27,186 bases of DNA, from contig JAYWGH010000030.1 in the NCBI GenBank assembly GCA_043778375.1, forward strand, positions 1 to 27,186, read 5' to 3'. The translations under genes and the position numbers were made by a program. Position 1 is the first letter of the stretch. Each line of letters starts with the position of its first letter. This document shows, one piece after another, positions 1 to 8,598 of this stretch. The notes under the pieces are model-generated. The model made no database searches and was not told the DNA's origin. It saw nothing but the letters and a program-made list of their open reading frames with translations. This DNA is from CAIVSN01 sp043778375 (GTDB lineage Bacteria; Patescibacteriota; Gracilibacteria; BD1-5; UBA2023).

Positions 1-6
1 TATACT
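1..6 (+). promoter_or_regulatory. candidate -10 box of the pilin-like gene
   Basis: TATACT lies at the very start of the window, 19 bases before the ATG at 26. The same hexamer occurs before atpB, atpD, the pyrophosphatase gene and the gene at 4748. Its -35 partner would lie outside the window, so this is inferred from position and sequence alone. Confidence 0.3.
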
Positions 7-25
7 AGTAATTAATTTCATACTC

Positions 26-1816
26 ATGAAAGCACTAAAAATAAAAAACGGTTTTACTCTCATTGAACTTATTATAGTGATAGCAATACTCGCTATCCTC
101 AGTACTATTGCTTTTTTGTCATTCGGTGGCAAAATACTTCCCAATTCTCGAGACACTACTCGTGTGACAAATCTCCAAAATATTTACAAAGGTCTTAATG
201 CTTCTCATTCTGCAGGAAAACTTCTTAATTTTCCTGAAAACAGTACACCTATAAAAGTGGCAGGAAAAGTAATTGGATATCAGGGAACTCTTCCACAAAC
301 AGCACTTCAAGCAATCAATTCAAGTATTTCATCGACTGACGAGTTCTCTAAAAGAAACATCATATATCGTATCAATGCTAAACGTACAGCAGTACAACTT
401 ATGACCTATTTAGAGGGGCCGTATAATTCCAAAGGGTCAGTTTTATGAGTTGAGGATCTCGTTCCTGGAAATGCGGTACATGCGGAAGGAAATTCTGCAC
501 AGTATCCATTCTCTTATGGAGAGGTCCTTGGAATATATCTTGAGCGAAATGTAGATAACACGTTCAGTGCAGTCACTGGTAGTGGTACAGAGATAAACCT
601 GGCAACCACAAGTACAGGAGTACTTCTCGGCGAGGGTCACAGTGCATTAGATACTATTAATAATTCTGTACTCGATGCGACAAAGAAACAAGAATCACTC
701 AGCTCCAGTTTATTTGCTCTGAATATTTCAGATCCATATAATGGTCAAACTCCTACTCCAGATGGACCAGCTGGAACAGTTCAGGTAAATTCCACTATAT
801 TTGGAAGTGGATTTAACAGTACAGTAAATGATGCGAGGAAGTATCTTGGTGGTATTCTCTTTGCATGAGCTTTTACTACTTATAGAGATACTCCCGCAGC
901 ACGTATTTCTCTGATAAACCTTGTAACAGGGGAAGTTGATCTAGGTTTTGCAGCTCAAATAGATGATGGTCAGATATATTCTTTTGCAGTGCAGCCAGAT
1001 AATAAAATAATTATTGGAGGAACATTTACAAGTATATGAGGAGTGAGTCGTAATCGTCTCGCACGGCTTAATACTGATGGGTCACTTGATCTCACATTTG
1101 ATCCAGGTGCTGGAGTAACGGGTAATATATATTCTGTTTCTCTCCTCCCAAATGGAAATACAGCGATAGCTGGTCCAATGTACAACTATAATGGTGTAGC
1201 AACTCCGAGCCAAATAGCGGTTGTTCTCCCGACTGGGCAACTTGATCCAGTATTCAATCTCACGAGTGCGAGTCTGAGTGGATACTATGTAAATGGAATT
1301 CGAGCTGCAGCAGATGGGAGCATGTATCTTGCGAATGAAAATAACTTTTACAGATTTGCAGCAGATGGAACTATCTTGGCAAGTGCAGCATGTAATGGAA
1401 CAACTACTCGTGCACAGCCACTCCCAAATGGAAATGTCATAGTTACCTGCAACAATTATTCAGGATTTAAACTCTATACGTCCGACCTTACTCTTATCGG
1501 TAATTATGGTACATTTGCGACTAAAAATGGCTGGGGGCGAGTATACACTGTAACTCCTCTAAATGACTGATCTATGGTAGTTGGTGGTGAGTTTACGGAC
1601 GCAGAAGGTGTGGATTCACAACTTTTTACAAAGTATGATGCAAATGGAGTATTCCAGGCACAGTATGCAGGAAGTGGAACAAATATGAGTCCATACATTA
1701 ATGGACGATGGGTATCTGGAGCTGTCGATATTGACGCAAGCAAATTTATAGTGTATGGTCAATTTAATGAGCTTCGCGGAGCAAATGTAAATAATATCGC
1801 TTACATAAACAAGTAA
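26..1816 (+). CDS. type IV pilin-like protein with a C-terminal delta-60-repeat region
   Basis: A 596-residue protein when TGA is read as Gly; in-frame TGA codons lie at 446, 866, 1037 and 1568. Residues 1-9 form a short basic prepilin leader ending in Gly. They are followed by FTLIELIIVIAILAIL, the class III signal with Glu at mature position 5, and a membrane helix to about residue 32. A prepilin peptidase would cut after Gly9. Residues about 290-420 contain units such as LNTDGSLDLTFDPG and VQPDNKIIIGG, which match the delta-60 repeat (DUF5122) beta-propeller motif, so the exported part probably ends in a beta-propeller. Ordinary pilins are 120-200 residues, so this is a pilin stalk carrying a large head. 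The lipoprotein gene at 1818 follows with a 1-base gap and is probably co-transcribed. Family assignment of both ends is solid; the role in attachment is inferred. Confidence 0.82.
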
Positions 1817-1817
1817 T

Positions 1818-2309
1818 ATGTTTCGAATATCTACCATCCTCGTACTCGGAGTTGCTTGTCTCGGAGTAAGCTCGTGCACTGTACAGAACCCCTTTAGTAA
1901 GAATGCGCCAATTGCAGACCGAGCGAACATAAAAGACTCTTCAATTCTCCAGAGTGGAGCGAGTGCAAATCGTACAAAAATGACCGAAAGCCTCAAGGCA
2001 CTGTGAGCTGATATATCAAGCCTCACCCCTGATCTCCTCGATGCAGTTAAGACACCAGAACCAGTATTTGCAGCTGCATACGCAAAAGTACGGGATACAG
2101 TCGATATTCCTCGCCGCACCGCTCTTGTTGAGTATTTCAAATCTCAAAATCTCGATGTGAGCGCATTTACTCCTGAGGTAGTAGCAGATGGAGCAAAGTT
2201 TGAAACACTCCGTGCCAGTATTGAAAAAGAAATGGTAAAAAAAGCTCCTATTCTAGTCCCATCAACAGGTACTGGAGGAATGGATGGTCCGTTTCCTTGG
2301 TCAAAGTAG
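1818..2309 (+). CDS. small predicted lipoprotein, unknown function
   Basis: A 163-residue protein with one in-frame TGA (2004-2006). The N-terminus is a lipoprotein signal: basic MFR, a hydrophobic stretch, then VSSC with Cys at about residue 20, fitting the lipobox. The mature part is hydrophilic, rich in Ala, Lys and Ser, and ends in a Gly/Pro-rich tail. It starts one base after the pilin-like gene's TAA and is followed by a terminator, so the two form a cell-surface operon. No known family was recognised. An accessory or anchoring role for the pilin-like protein is only a guess from adjacency. Confidence 0.7.
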
Positions 2310-2335
2310 TCAGATGTTGCTCTAAGTAAACCTTG

Positions 2336-2367
2336 AAAAAGTCGTATCACAGAGATACGACTTTTTT
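2336..2367. terminator. bidirectional rho-independent terminator
   Basis: An A5 run leads into stem GTCGTATC (2341-2348), a 5-base loop, stem GATACGAC (2354-2361) and a T6 run. The flanking A and T runs make it work on both strands. It lies between the lipoprotein gene (plus) and the end of pheS (minus), where convergent transcripts meet. Confidence 0.88.
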
Positions 2368-2378
2368 AGAATACGAAG

Positions 2379-3422
2379 CTAAAACTGCCTCAAAAAATCT
2401 ACATCAGGATTTTGGAAATATCGCATGTCCGTAATCCCATACTTGATCATCGCGAGTCGATTGAGCCCAAACCCAAAGGCAAATCCCATATACCGCACTG
2501 GGTCTATCCCTCCCTCTCGTAGTACATTTGGGTGGATCATCCCACACCCCATAAACTCGATCCATCCGGTCTTTTTACAGATCTTGCATCCGACTCCATC
2601 ACAAAATGGACAAGAAAAGTCCACATCCGCCCCTGGCTCGACAAATGGATAGAAGCTCGGTCGCAAGCGTATTTTTACCTCCTTCCCCGCTATATCTGAG
2701 AGCATCGTACGGATCGTATACTTCATATTTGCAAACGATATCCCCTCCCCCACGACGATTGCCTCGACCTGATAAAATGTATGCTCATGCGTCGCGTCCA
2801 CATCCTCGTTACGGAATACTCGACCTGGGATAACGATGCGAATTGGAGCCTTGAGACTCCCATCAGCATTTGCGTGCTCTCTGAGGATTTCATTTTGCAT
2901 ACTCGAGGTATGCGTCGCGAGCACATTGCCCGCTCACTCTATCCAAAAAGTATCCTGCGTATCTCGTGCAGGGTGATTTTTGGGGACATTTACTGCGTCA
3001 AAATTTTTATACTCGTCTGTCACTTCTCGTGACTCTCGCACCTCAAAACCCATACGAGTAAAGGTATCCTCCACCTGTCGGATCACGAGTGTGAGCGGGT
3101 GCAAGTGACCTACTCCTGTGCTCGCTATCGGGGCTGTCACATCCTCGTATCCCTCCTCGAGACTTCGTACGATCATCGCCTGAGTGATCTCCCCCGCTCG
3201 AGATTCAAAAGCGAGCGCGAGCTCATTTTTGAGATCGTTTACCGCCTTCCCAAAAGTTTGCTTCTCCTCAATCGAGAGATCCTTTACCCTCTTGAGAAGG
3301 GTCGTGAGCTCTCAAGACTTCCCAAAAATACTGTTTTTATACTCTACAAGATCTGCCTCAGTGGCGATGGCTGCGAGCTGCGTACGGATAGTGGTGTCAA
3401 GTGTGGCGAGCGTCGGGTGCAT
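2379..3422 (-). CDS. pheS: phenylalanine--tRNA ligase alpha subunit
   Basis: 347 residues, normal for bacterial PheS; charges tRNA-Phe as part of an alpha2-beta2 enzyme. The N-terminal coiled-coil region carries the family pattern (FGKSGELTTLLK near residues 32-43). Class II motif 2 is visible as FRNEDVDATHEHTFYQVE, and motif 3 as GFAFGFGLNRLAMIKYG followed by the typical DMRYFQNPDVDFLRQF end. TGA codons at 3312-3314 (residue 37) and 2934-2936 (residue 163) are read as Gly; the second lies in the conserved segment before the THTS motif. The start is the ATG at 3422, two bases after the dnaN stop, so it is co-transcribed with dnaN. pheT is not next to it: a terminator follows directly. Confidence 0.95.
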
Positions 3423-3424
3423 GA

Positions 3425-4540
3425 TTAAATCTTTAGTGGCATGATAATATGTTTGTAGGACTGTTTTGAGTCCTCTGCAGGTACTGACTGTACCATGATC
3501 GGTGAGAGTGGCGTCTCAAAGTCGAGGCTCACATGATCATCGCGCATTACTGAGAGCGCCTCGAGGAGATAGGTCGCATTGAGTCCAACTGTTGCGTCTT
3601 CGCCTTCTATCGACGCTGGGATCACGATCCGTCCAGCTCCGATCTCGGTATCCCCAGTAAAGAGCTCAATCCCAGTATCTGCCTTAAATGCGAGACGGGT
3701 ATTGTAGTTGTTGTCTCGGGTGATGAGATTGAGTCGCTTGAGCGCCTGGACCATCTCTGAGCGGAGTACCACCCCCTTGGTAGCGTGCCCCTTTGGAAAG
3801 AAATTCCGATAATCCGGAAAGTGTCCGTTGAGAAGCCGTGAGTAGAGTTTAATGTTTCCAAATACGACAAGGAGCTGATTTTCACTTGCGTAGAGCTCTA
3901 CTTCTCCTGACTCAGGAAGTATGCGCGCGAGCTCATTAGCAGTCTTTGCGGGAATGATGATCGAAAGAGGTGGGTGCTCAACCTTGCCTTTGAGAATATA
4001 CTCCGAGAGGCGAAAACTATCCGTAGAGGCAAACACCATCCCATCATCTCGCAGCTGCAGACAGATACCCGCAAGAGTCGGTCGAATATTGCCTTCTGCC
4101 GTACTAAAAATAGTTCGCTCGATAGCTTTTTTGAGGCTCGCTGATGGGATACGGAGTGGCTCATTTACCTGAAAGCCTGGAATCACCGGAAACTTCCCTG
4201 CGTCCATACCTTTTACCTTGGTAGTCGAGGCACTGGTCGTGAACTCGAGAGCTCCACCTGACTCGAGAGAGATAGTGAGCTGATCCTCTGATACGAGCGA
4301 GAGAAAAGAGGTGAGAAATCGTGAAGATACCGTAAAACTCCCTTCTGTCTGAATATCTACTCCTGTGTCAAGGTTATACTCGATCGCCATCTCGAGATTG
4401 TTGGCGGTGAGGACTACTTTTTTGTACTGTACAGAGAGGAGGATATTCTCGAGGATAGGAGTCATCCCGCCTGGAGAGCTCGCGTGTGAGACAACATCGA
4501 TGGCAGCCTTGATGAGAGAGGTACTCGTGGTAAATCTCAT
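3425..4540 (-). CDS. dnaN: DNA polymerase III beta subunit (sliding clamp)
   Basis: 371 residues, the usual clamp length, with no in-frame TGA. The clamp encircles DNA and tethers the replicative polymerase. Three repeated clamp domains can be followed: an N-terminal part with TPILENILLSV, a middle part with IRPTLAGICLQLRDDGMVFASTDSFRLS, and a C-terminal part with LNATYLLEALSVM. The protein ends in HIIMPLKI, close to the conserved MPMRL-type terminus that shapes the peptide-binding pocket. The ATG at 4540 gives the full N-terminal beta strand. pheS follows after two bases. The sequence upstream of the start is pyrimidine-rich (CCCTCC) rather than a Shine-Dalgarno motif. Confidence 0.96.
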   Translation of the reverse strand: MRFTTSTSLIKAAIDVVSHASSPGGMTPILENILLSVQYKKVVLTANNLEMAIEYNLDTGVDIQTEGSFTVSSRFLTSFLSLVSEDQLTISLESGGALEFTTSASTTKVKGMDAGKFPVIPGFQVNEPLRIPSASLKKAIERTIFSTAEGNIRPTLAGICLQLRDDGMVFASTDSFRLSEYILKGKVEHPPLSIIIPAKTANELARILPESGEVELYASENQLLVVFGNIKLYSRLLNGHFPDYRNFFPKGHATKGVVLRSEMVQALKRLNLITRDNNYNTRLAFKADTGIELFTGDTEIGAGRIVIPASIEGEDATVGLNATYLLEALSVMRDDHVSLDFETPLSPIMVQSVPAEDSKQSYKHIIMPLKI

Positions 4541-4596
4541 AGAGTGGAGGGATTAGATGACAGAAGTCAGAGGCGTAAAGCCTTAAAATCCTGCTC

Positions 4597-4624
4597 AATG
4601 TACAAAATAGTGACTGAAATGCAA
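4597..4624 (-). promoter_or_regulatory. candidate promoter of dnaN-pheS
   Basis: On the minus strand TTGCAT (4624-4619) is separated by 16 bases from TACATT (4602-4597). That would give a leader of about 50 bases before the dnaN start. The 16-base spacing recurs at other starts in this window. Called by eye only. Confidence 0.4.
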
Positions 4625-4675
4625 GGAGGAATAAGGTGACGAGAATCAATTTAAGTAAAGTTTCGTAAAATAGAC

Positions 4676-4702
4676 TTGAAGCAACTTAAACTCAGCTATA
4701 CT
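4676..4702 (+). promoter_or_regulatory. candidate promoter for the gene at 4748
   Basis: TTGAAG (4676-4681), a 15-base spacer and TATACT (4697-4702), giving a leader of about 35-40 bases. It is divergent from the dnaN promoter within the 207-base gap between the two genes; nothing else was seen in this gap. Confidence 0.45.
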
Positions 4703-4747
4703 ACCCTCTTAGCTAGAGCACTAGAATAGAACTTCACAAATCACATT

Positions 4748-5275
4748 ATGGAAGAAATTACTCAGGAGCAGTTCGATAGTGCAAAAAATATCGCCTTGGA
4801 TATTTTTAGAAAAAATAAGAAAATGGCTTCTGGAGCTTTTAAAACAGTTAAAATAACTCCCGACTGATTTGATCACATAGAGTGGAAGTCTCCTAATCAT
4901 AAGAGAGCCAAGAATGATGCATTTGTTCGTTATTTATGTTTTCAGCATGTGCCATATATTCTCAAAGAATCTAAATTATTCCAGGAATACAGAGAACGGA
5001 GTGAGACTTTGAAAGTAAAAAATAAGAAATGAGTGAGTAATCAAAACAAAATTGTCACTTACTATGGATTTGTAGCAGTTATAAAAAATTGAAAAAATAG
5101 GGTCAAAGTGGTAGTAAAAAAGGTTGATGGCTGGGATAGCTATGAGTTTGTCTCAATTATTCCTGCTTGGAGAAATGAAGGTTATACAAACATAATATTT
5201 TTCGATGAAGATACAGAACACTTGGCCGCAAGCACTAAAAAAGTCATCCAGGAAGAAAAAGGATGACTACTTTAG
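4748..5275 (+). CDS. unknown protein, possibly a BECR-type nuclease/toxin, probably frameshifted near its end
   Basis: 175 residues with four in-frame TGA codons. It is basic and AT-rich. The central part pairs a DHIEWKSPNHKR segment with a strand-rich part (KIVTYYGFVAVIKN, then VKVVVKKVDGWDSYEFVSIIP). That layout resembles small phage-type RNase toxins of the Barnase-EndoU-ColicinE5/D-RelE group; this is a weak fold-level guess. After the A5 run at 5256-5260 the frame soon meets TAG. The +1 frame continues in good protein-like sequence (KDDYFSEVCTESENIR onward) to a TAA at 5394-5396. Removing one A would join them into about 215 residues, so the 3' end is probably a homopolymer indel, real or from sequencing. 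A small antitoxin-like gene follows at 5459. Confidence 0.55.
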
Positions 5276-5370
5276 TGAGGTTTGTACCGAATCAGAAAAT
5301 ATTCGAAACATTGGGACGAACCCGCAAACCTCAAGAGTAGCATATAGATTTCTTACAAGAAAGTCAAAAG

Positions 5371-5397
5371 TTTTCACTCTGTGAGCCCAAGTATAAT
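5371..5397 (+). promoter_or_regulatory. weak candidate promoter for the gene at 5459
   Basis: A perfect -10 box TATAAT lies at 5392-5397, with TTTTCA at 5371-5376 as a poor -35 (15-base spacer). It would give a leader of about 55 bases to the ATG at 5459. The 183-base interval 5276-5458 otherwise holds only the out-of-frame continuation of the preceding gene. Confidence 0.3.
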
Positions 5398-5458
5398 GAC
5401 TTGAATTCTGCAACAGTACCAAGGTTGATTTTGCTGACTTTTCCTTATGATCATTTCC

Positions 5459-5680
5459 ATGACCACTATAACAATAGACAACATCCCAGAGACATGGATT
5501 AAAACCCGGTTTACAAGCCCACTTGAGGCAGGATATTATCTCATTGGACTCTCTATGAAGTCGAGCTGAATAGCTCAGAAAAAGAGTAAGCGAAATATTG
5601 CTATGAATGAATATAGCAAAGGAAAAAGTGTAGACGGGGAGGTGTTTTTGAAGGAGCTGATAGCGTCGAAAATTAAGTAA
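5459..5680 (+). CDS. small antitoxin-like protein
   Basis: 73 residues with one in-frame TGA (5567-5569). It begins MTTITIDNIPETWIKTRF, a short beta-strand-plus-helix opening typical of RelB or ribbon-helix-helix antitoxins. It ends in a charged helix (VDGEVFLKELIASKIK) like an antitoxin toxin-binding tail. The middle is Lys/Ser-rich. Starts at 5447 or 5396 are also open in frame, but 5459 gives the cleanest N-terminus. It lies just after the possible nuclease gene at 4748 and may pair with it. Coding status is supported by composition; the function is inferred from size, shape and context. Confidence 0.5.
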
Positions 5681-5782
5681 TAGCTATTTAAAATTATGTA
5701 CGTAATACTTTAAGTCTTATTTCTGATATTTTCTATATTCACATACCATTTTCAGACACAAATAAATGAAAATAGTAAAAAA

Positions 5783-6142
5783 TTGAGAATTCTATGTGCT
5801 TTTCATGCTTGAGTAATCCGCAGTATTAGTAACTACATGAGCTGAACAGACGCTCACACAGAGAAGGACTTGCTACCTCTGATCAATAAAAATCTTCCTC
5901 TTAATTATAATGACTTACTAGACGCTATCTATTATGAGCTAGGCAAGGATCTTTCACCATGAGAAATAATTAAATTATTAGAAAATGGTAGAGAGTTATT
6001 TACTGAAAGAAGTTCAAAATCTGGAGGAGATTGATTTGTTTTTATTTACTATGACTTGTATGAAAAGATAAATAAAAACTTTAATTTAAAATGAATAGAA
6101 AAGTCCGAATCAGATTTTTTAAGGAAATTGTGAATAATATAG
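5783..6142 (+). CDS. unknown protein, start uncertain
   Basis: About 119 residues from a TTG at 5783; six in-frame TGA codons, stop TAG at 6140-6142. No ATG opens the reading frame; the first in-frame ATG is at 5837 (about 101 residues). The TTG was kept because the extra segment (LRILCAFHAG, VIRSISNYM) reads like protein. The rest is hydrophilic and mostly helical, with LLPLINKNLPLNYNDLLDAI and a C-terminal FVFIYYDLYEKINKN. No family was recognised. It lies in the AT-rich patch after the antitoxin-like gene and before the promoter of the NUDIX gene, so it could be a third member of that module. Confidence 0.45.
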
Positions 6143-6206
6143 TGTTTTATAATTAATTCCTCAGTAATTTGTACAGCTGTTTATAAGCAGCCCAAAAATC
6201 TCACAC

Positions 6207-6234
6207 TTGAATTCCCCCTCAACTCGCATATAGT
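6207..6234 (+). promoter_or_regulatory. promoter of the NUDIX gene at 6258
   Basis: TTGAAT (6207-6212), a 16-base spacer and TATAGT (6229-6234). Transcription would begin near 6241, leaving a leader of about 17 bases before the ATG. The leader contains a C5 run just before the start codon and no Shine-Dalgarno motif. Confidence 0.6.
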
Positions 6235-6257
6235 GCTGTCATCCAAATCAACCCCCG

Positions 6258-6728
6258 ATGCGTATTTACGAAAAAAGCTCGGGCGGTATCGTATACAGAA
6301 AACTAGACTCCATCGTAGAAATACTCCTGCTTGAACGCAAGAACAACAAGGGAGAAATCGACTATGTCCTCCCAAAAGGACACATGGAAGCTGACGAAAC
6401 CGCCAAACAAACCGCCCTGCGTGAGATCTCCGAAGAGACTGGACTTGTCTCGTCCGACCTCGAGATCACCGCATTTTTATCAAAGACCAACTATACTTTT
6501 ATCGCCTCCCACAAAGAGGGTTCCCCTCTCATCGATAAGGATGTGTACCTATTTCTCGTAAAGTATACTGGCAGTGCTGAGCCGATAGCCTATGGACTCG
6601 ATATCGCAGATGAAGAATCCGGAGAAAAATTCTCAGGTGTGAGCTGGAAAAGTCTTGACCAAATAGCAAAAATAAATATGAAGCCTGATATCATGCCCCT
6701 TTTACGGCGTCACCTCCCAAATCTCTAA
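6258..6728 (+). CDS. NUDIX hydrolase
   Basis: 156 residues with no in-frame TGA. The NUDIX box spans residues 41-63 and is complete: Gly41, Glu47, Arg55-Glu56, Glu59-Glu60 and Gly62, the arrangement that binds the metal and cleaves nucleoside diphosphates linked to another group. The opening YEKSSGGIVYRK and the PKGH just before the box resemble the MutT/Ap4A hydrolase branch, so a housecleaning role on oxidised dNTPs or dinucleoside polyphosphates is likely; the exact substrate cannot be told. It is the first gene after a clear promoter, and the gene at 6737 follows after 8 bases, suggesting an operon. Confidence 0.9.
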   Translation: MRIYEKSSGGIVYRKLDSIVEILLLERKNNKGEIDYVLPKGHMEADETAKQTALREISEETGLVSSDLEITAFLSKTNYTFIASHKEGSPLIDKDVYLFLVKYTGSAEPIAYGLDIADEESGEKFSGVSWKSLDQIAKINMKPDIMPLLRRHLPNL

Positions 6729-6736
6729 AATCCCCC

Positions 6737-7195
6737 ATGGAAATCACTCTCCCCAATAATACTCCCACGATCACTACCGAGAAAAAGATCGTCTCTCTCG
6801 GTGACACCCTCACCATCGACGGGCTCGAAATCACTCTTCCTGGAGAATATGAGAAGTCAGGAGTACTCGTACAGTCCAAGCTCATCGACGGAGTCCTCGT
6901 CCACGAGCTCCAAGTAGAGCGCAAGATCGTCGGATATGTACCGAGCACTATTACCGAGGCTTCTGAGGGACTTATCGAGTTCTTTCATGATCTTGATGTA
7001 CTCTTTCTCTCAGGATCAAAGGGAGCTGTGAGTCTGTACGAATCTCTCGAAGCACGAGTCGTCGTCCCATATTGAGAAGGGCGCGATATGTTTTTGACCG
7101 CAGTTGGGCAAGGAGCACTCGAGTCAGTCGATAAATATAAGTCCAAAGAATCGGATTTTGATGGTGAGACGAGTGTGTTTGTGAGGCTTGGGTAG
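6737..7195 (+). CDS. shortened metallo-beta-lactamase-fold-like protein, metal site absent
   Basis: 152 residues with one in-frame TGA (7073-7075). Two segments recall the UlaG-like metallo-beta-lactamase proteins common in Patescibacteria: LPGEYEKSGVLV in the first half, and DLDVLFLSGSKGAVSLYESL followed by EARVVVPYGEG in the second, which matches the family's 'leads to an operon of Ile-Pro' strand-helix-strand region. The N-terminal HxHxDH metal-binding block is missing, and only two histidines occur in the protein. It therefore looks like a metal-free, reduced relative and is unlikely to be a hydrolase. It follows the NUDIX gene with an 8-base gap and a C5 run just before its ATG. Confidence 0.6.
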
Positions 7196-7226
7196 CATAA
7201 ATGGTATTAGGGCAGAGACTTTTTTA

Positions 7227-7265
7227 TTGACTAATTGTCCTAAGTGAGTTTTATAGATATATAAT
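7227..7265 (+). promoter_or_regulatory. candidate promoter for the gene at 7274
   Basis: TTGACT (7227-7232) or TTGTCC (7235-7240) may act as the -35. Overlapping -10 candidates are TATAGA (7252-7257), TATATA (7258-7263) and TATAAT (7260-7265). TTGTCC with TATATA has a 17-base spacer. Any of the later -10 boxes would place the transcript start within a few bases of the ATG at 7274, that is, a nearly leaderless mRNA. Confidence 0.4.
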
Positions 7266-7273
7266 TCTCTCTT

Positions 7274-8497
7274 ATGCAAAAAGGAATTTTTCTCGGTGAA
7301 TATCCTGACGAGCTCAAAAAAGAAATTTCCACTCTCGGAGGGAAACTCGGATTTTTACAATTCCTCAAGTCTCGACCTGACCTTGTGGTATGAGTAGAAA
7401 AACTTGGCTTTACTATTGCTCCACATCTTTTCATAACTGATGAGCAGTGAAATCTCAATGATGCAGATACTCAGAAGTTTAAAAATCATTTGCACTCACT
7501 TCATCCAAACAAAAGGGAAGTAATGGTACGCGGATCAGTAGATGCAGACTTCCGTGGACTCGTTGATATTATTCCAACAGATACTGAATATCTCAAATCT
7601 ACTTCTACTCTTAAAGAAGCCATATCAGAACTCGTAAAAAGAGCCCATGAAAGTTTACGGCAAGATAGTAGTGACATCAAAAAGTATACTCGCGGTATGT
7701 GACTCCCTTGGGGAAAGTCTCCTGTCAGGTTTGGAGTAACTTCCTTTATAGATTGCCCTGTACTAACAGCTACCGAACATCCTAACAGTAGTTGAGTACT
7801 CCTTCTGGATACTTGGTACAAAGATTTGATGCTTGGGGGGAAGGAAATTGACTCGCAACTTTTTATGCCTGAGAGATCTCATCCATGGCATCAAACTGTT
7901 ACTATCAAAATGCTTGATGTAGAAAAAAGAGGAAACAAGATAACTACTCTCTTAGCATATCTCAGAGATGAAAAAGTTTTAGACAAAGATATCGTCTATC
8001 AGTTAGAGCTCGGAATAGTGAGAGACGAGCTAGTAATATTCCAGATTCGTGAATTCTGTAAGCGACAAGAACCTATACTTTTTCAGAGTGATACAACTTT
8101 TCAAGAAAAAGGGAGAACTTTCTTCTCAAGCCTTAAAGATGGTGAAAAATTAGAACTTACTTGTATGGGCGCAAAATATCCATGAGACTGGACAAGAGTA
8201 CATGCTCTTGCGAAAAAGAAAGTCAATATTCTTCTGACCTCAGTAAGTCCGGGGGATCTCTGGTCACATGAATATCACCAAAATATTCGCGCCTACATGC
8301 ACACAGATGCACACAATTGAGCACTCAATCATGCCTCATTTCGTACTACTCAGTCCGTAATACAAGCAGGATGATTTGTTGGTCTCGGTGCTTGTTACGC
8401 ACACGGTCTTGATTTTCATACGGGACTTTCGGTGACTCTCTCTCGAGATGGTGACACAGTGAAAGCTAAACCAACCGAGCCAAACTCGCGTAGTTAA
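7274..8497 (+). CDS. unknown 407-aa protein with weak PEP-synthase/ATP-grasp resemblance
   Basis: 407 residues with seven in-frame TGA codons; the frame is continuous from ATG 7274 to TAA 8495-8497. Two places suggest a very distant link to PEP-utilising enzymes. EVMVRGSVDADFRGLVDIIP resembles the VRSSA...F.G segment of the ATP-grasp domain. Near the end, HNGALNHASFRTTQSV followed by GGFVGLG resembles the swivelling phosphohistidine domain (GGxTSHAA...). The order N-terminal nucleotide part then C-terminal His part fits that family, but the protein is about half the usual length and the match is loose. It follows the beta-lactamase-like gene after 78 bases, with its own possible promoter. Confidence 0.6.
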
Positions 8498-8558
8498 ATT
8501 ACCAGATATTCCCCTCTCTGGAAACTACTGTAAATGAAACGAAAAAATAAGATCCTAG

Positions 8559-8586
8559 TTGCATTCCCCAATACATTCCATATACT
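8559..8586 (+). promoter_or_regulatory. promoter of the ATP synthase operon
   Basis: TTGCAT (8559-8564), a 16-base spacer and TATACT (8581-8586), only 12 bases before the atpB start codon. The mRNA leader would be about 6 bases, so translation of atpB would start nearly leaderless. The rest of the 101-base gap (8498-8598) holds only a weak CCAGA/TCTGG inverted repeat at 8502-8521 without a T run. Confidence 0.65.
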
Positions 8587-8598
8587 TCGCGCGAAATT

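Noticed and set aside
1616..2140. Minus-strand open frame of 174 codons opposite the pilin-like and lipoprotein genes.
   Set aside because: Low-complexity Arg/Ser-rich composition typical of an antisense shadow; the plus-strand genes have clear signals.
5263..5502. Plus-strand frame from ATG 5263 that is open apart from one TAG (5338-5340) and reads fairly protein-like.
   Set aside because: It needs read-through of TAG, a true stop here, has almost no Gly, and overlaps both the frameshifted tail of the gene at 4748 and the antitoxin-like gene. Treated as a shadow.
8502..8521. CCAGA/TCTGG inverted repeat after the gene at 7274 as a terminator.
   Set aside because: Stem of 5 bp with a 10-base loop and no T run; too weak to call.
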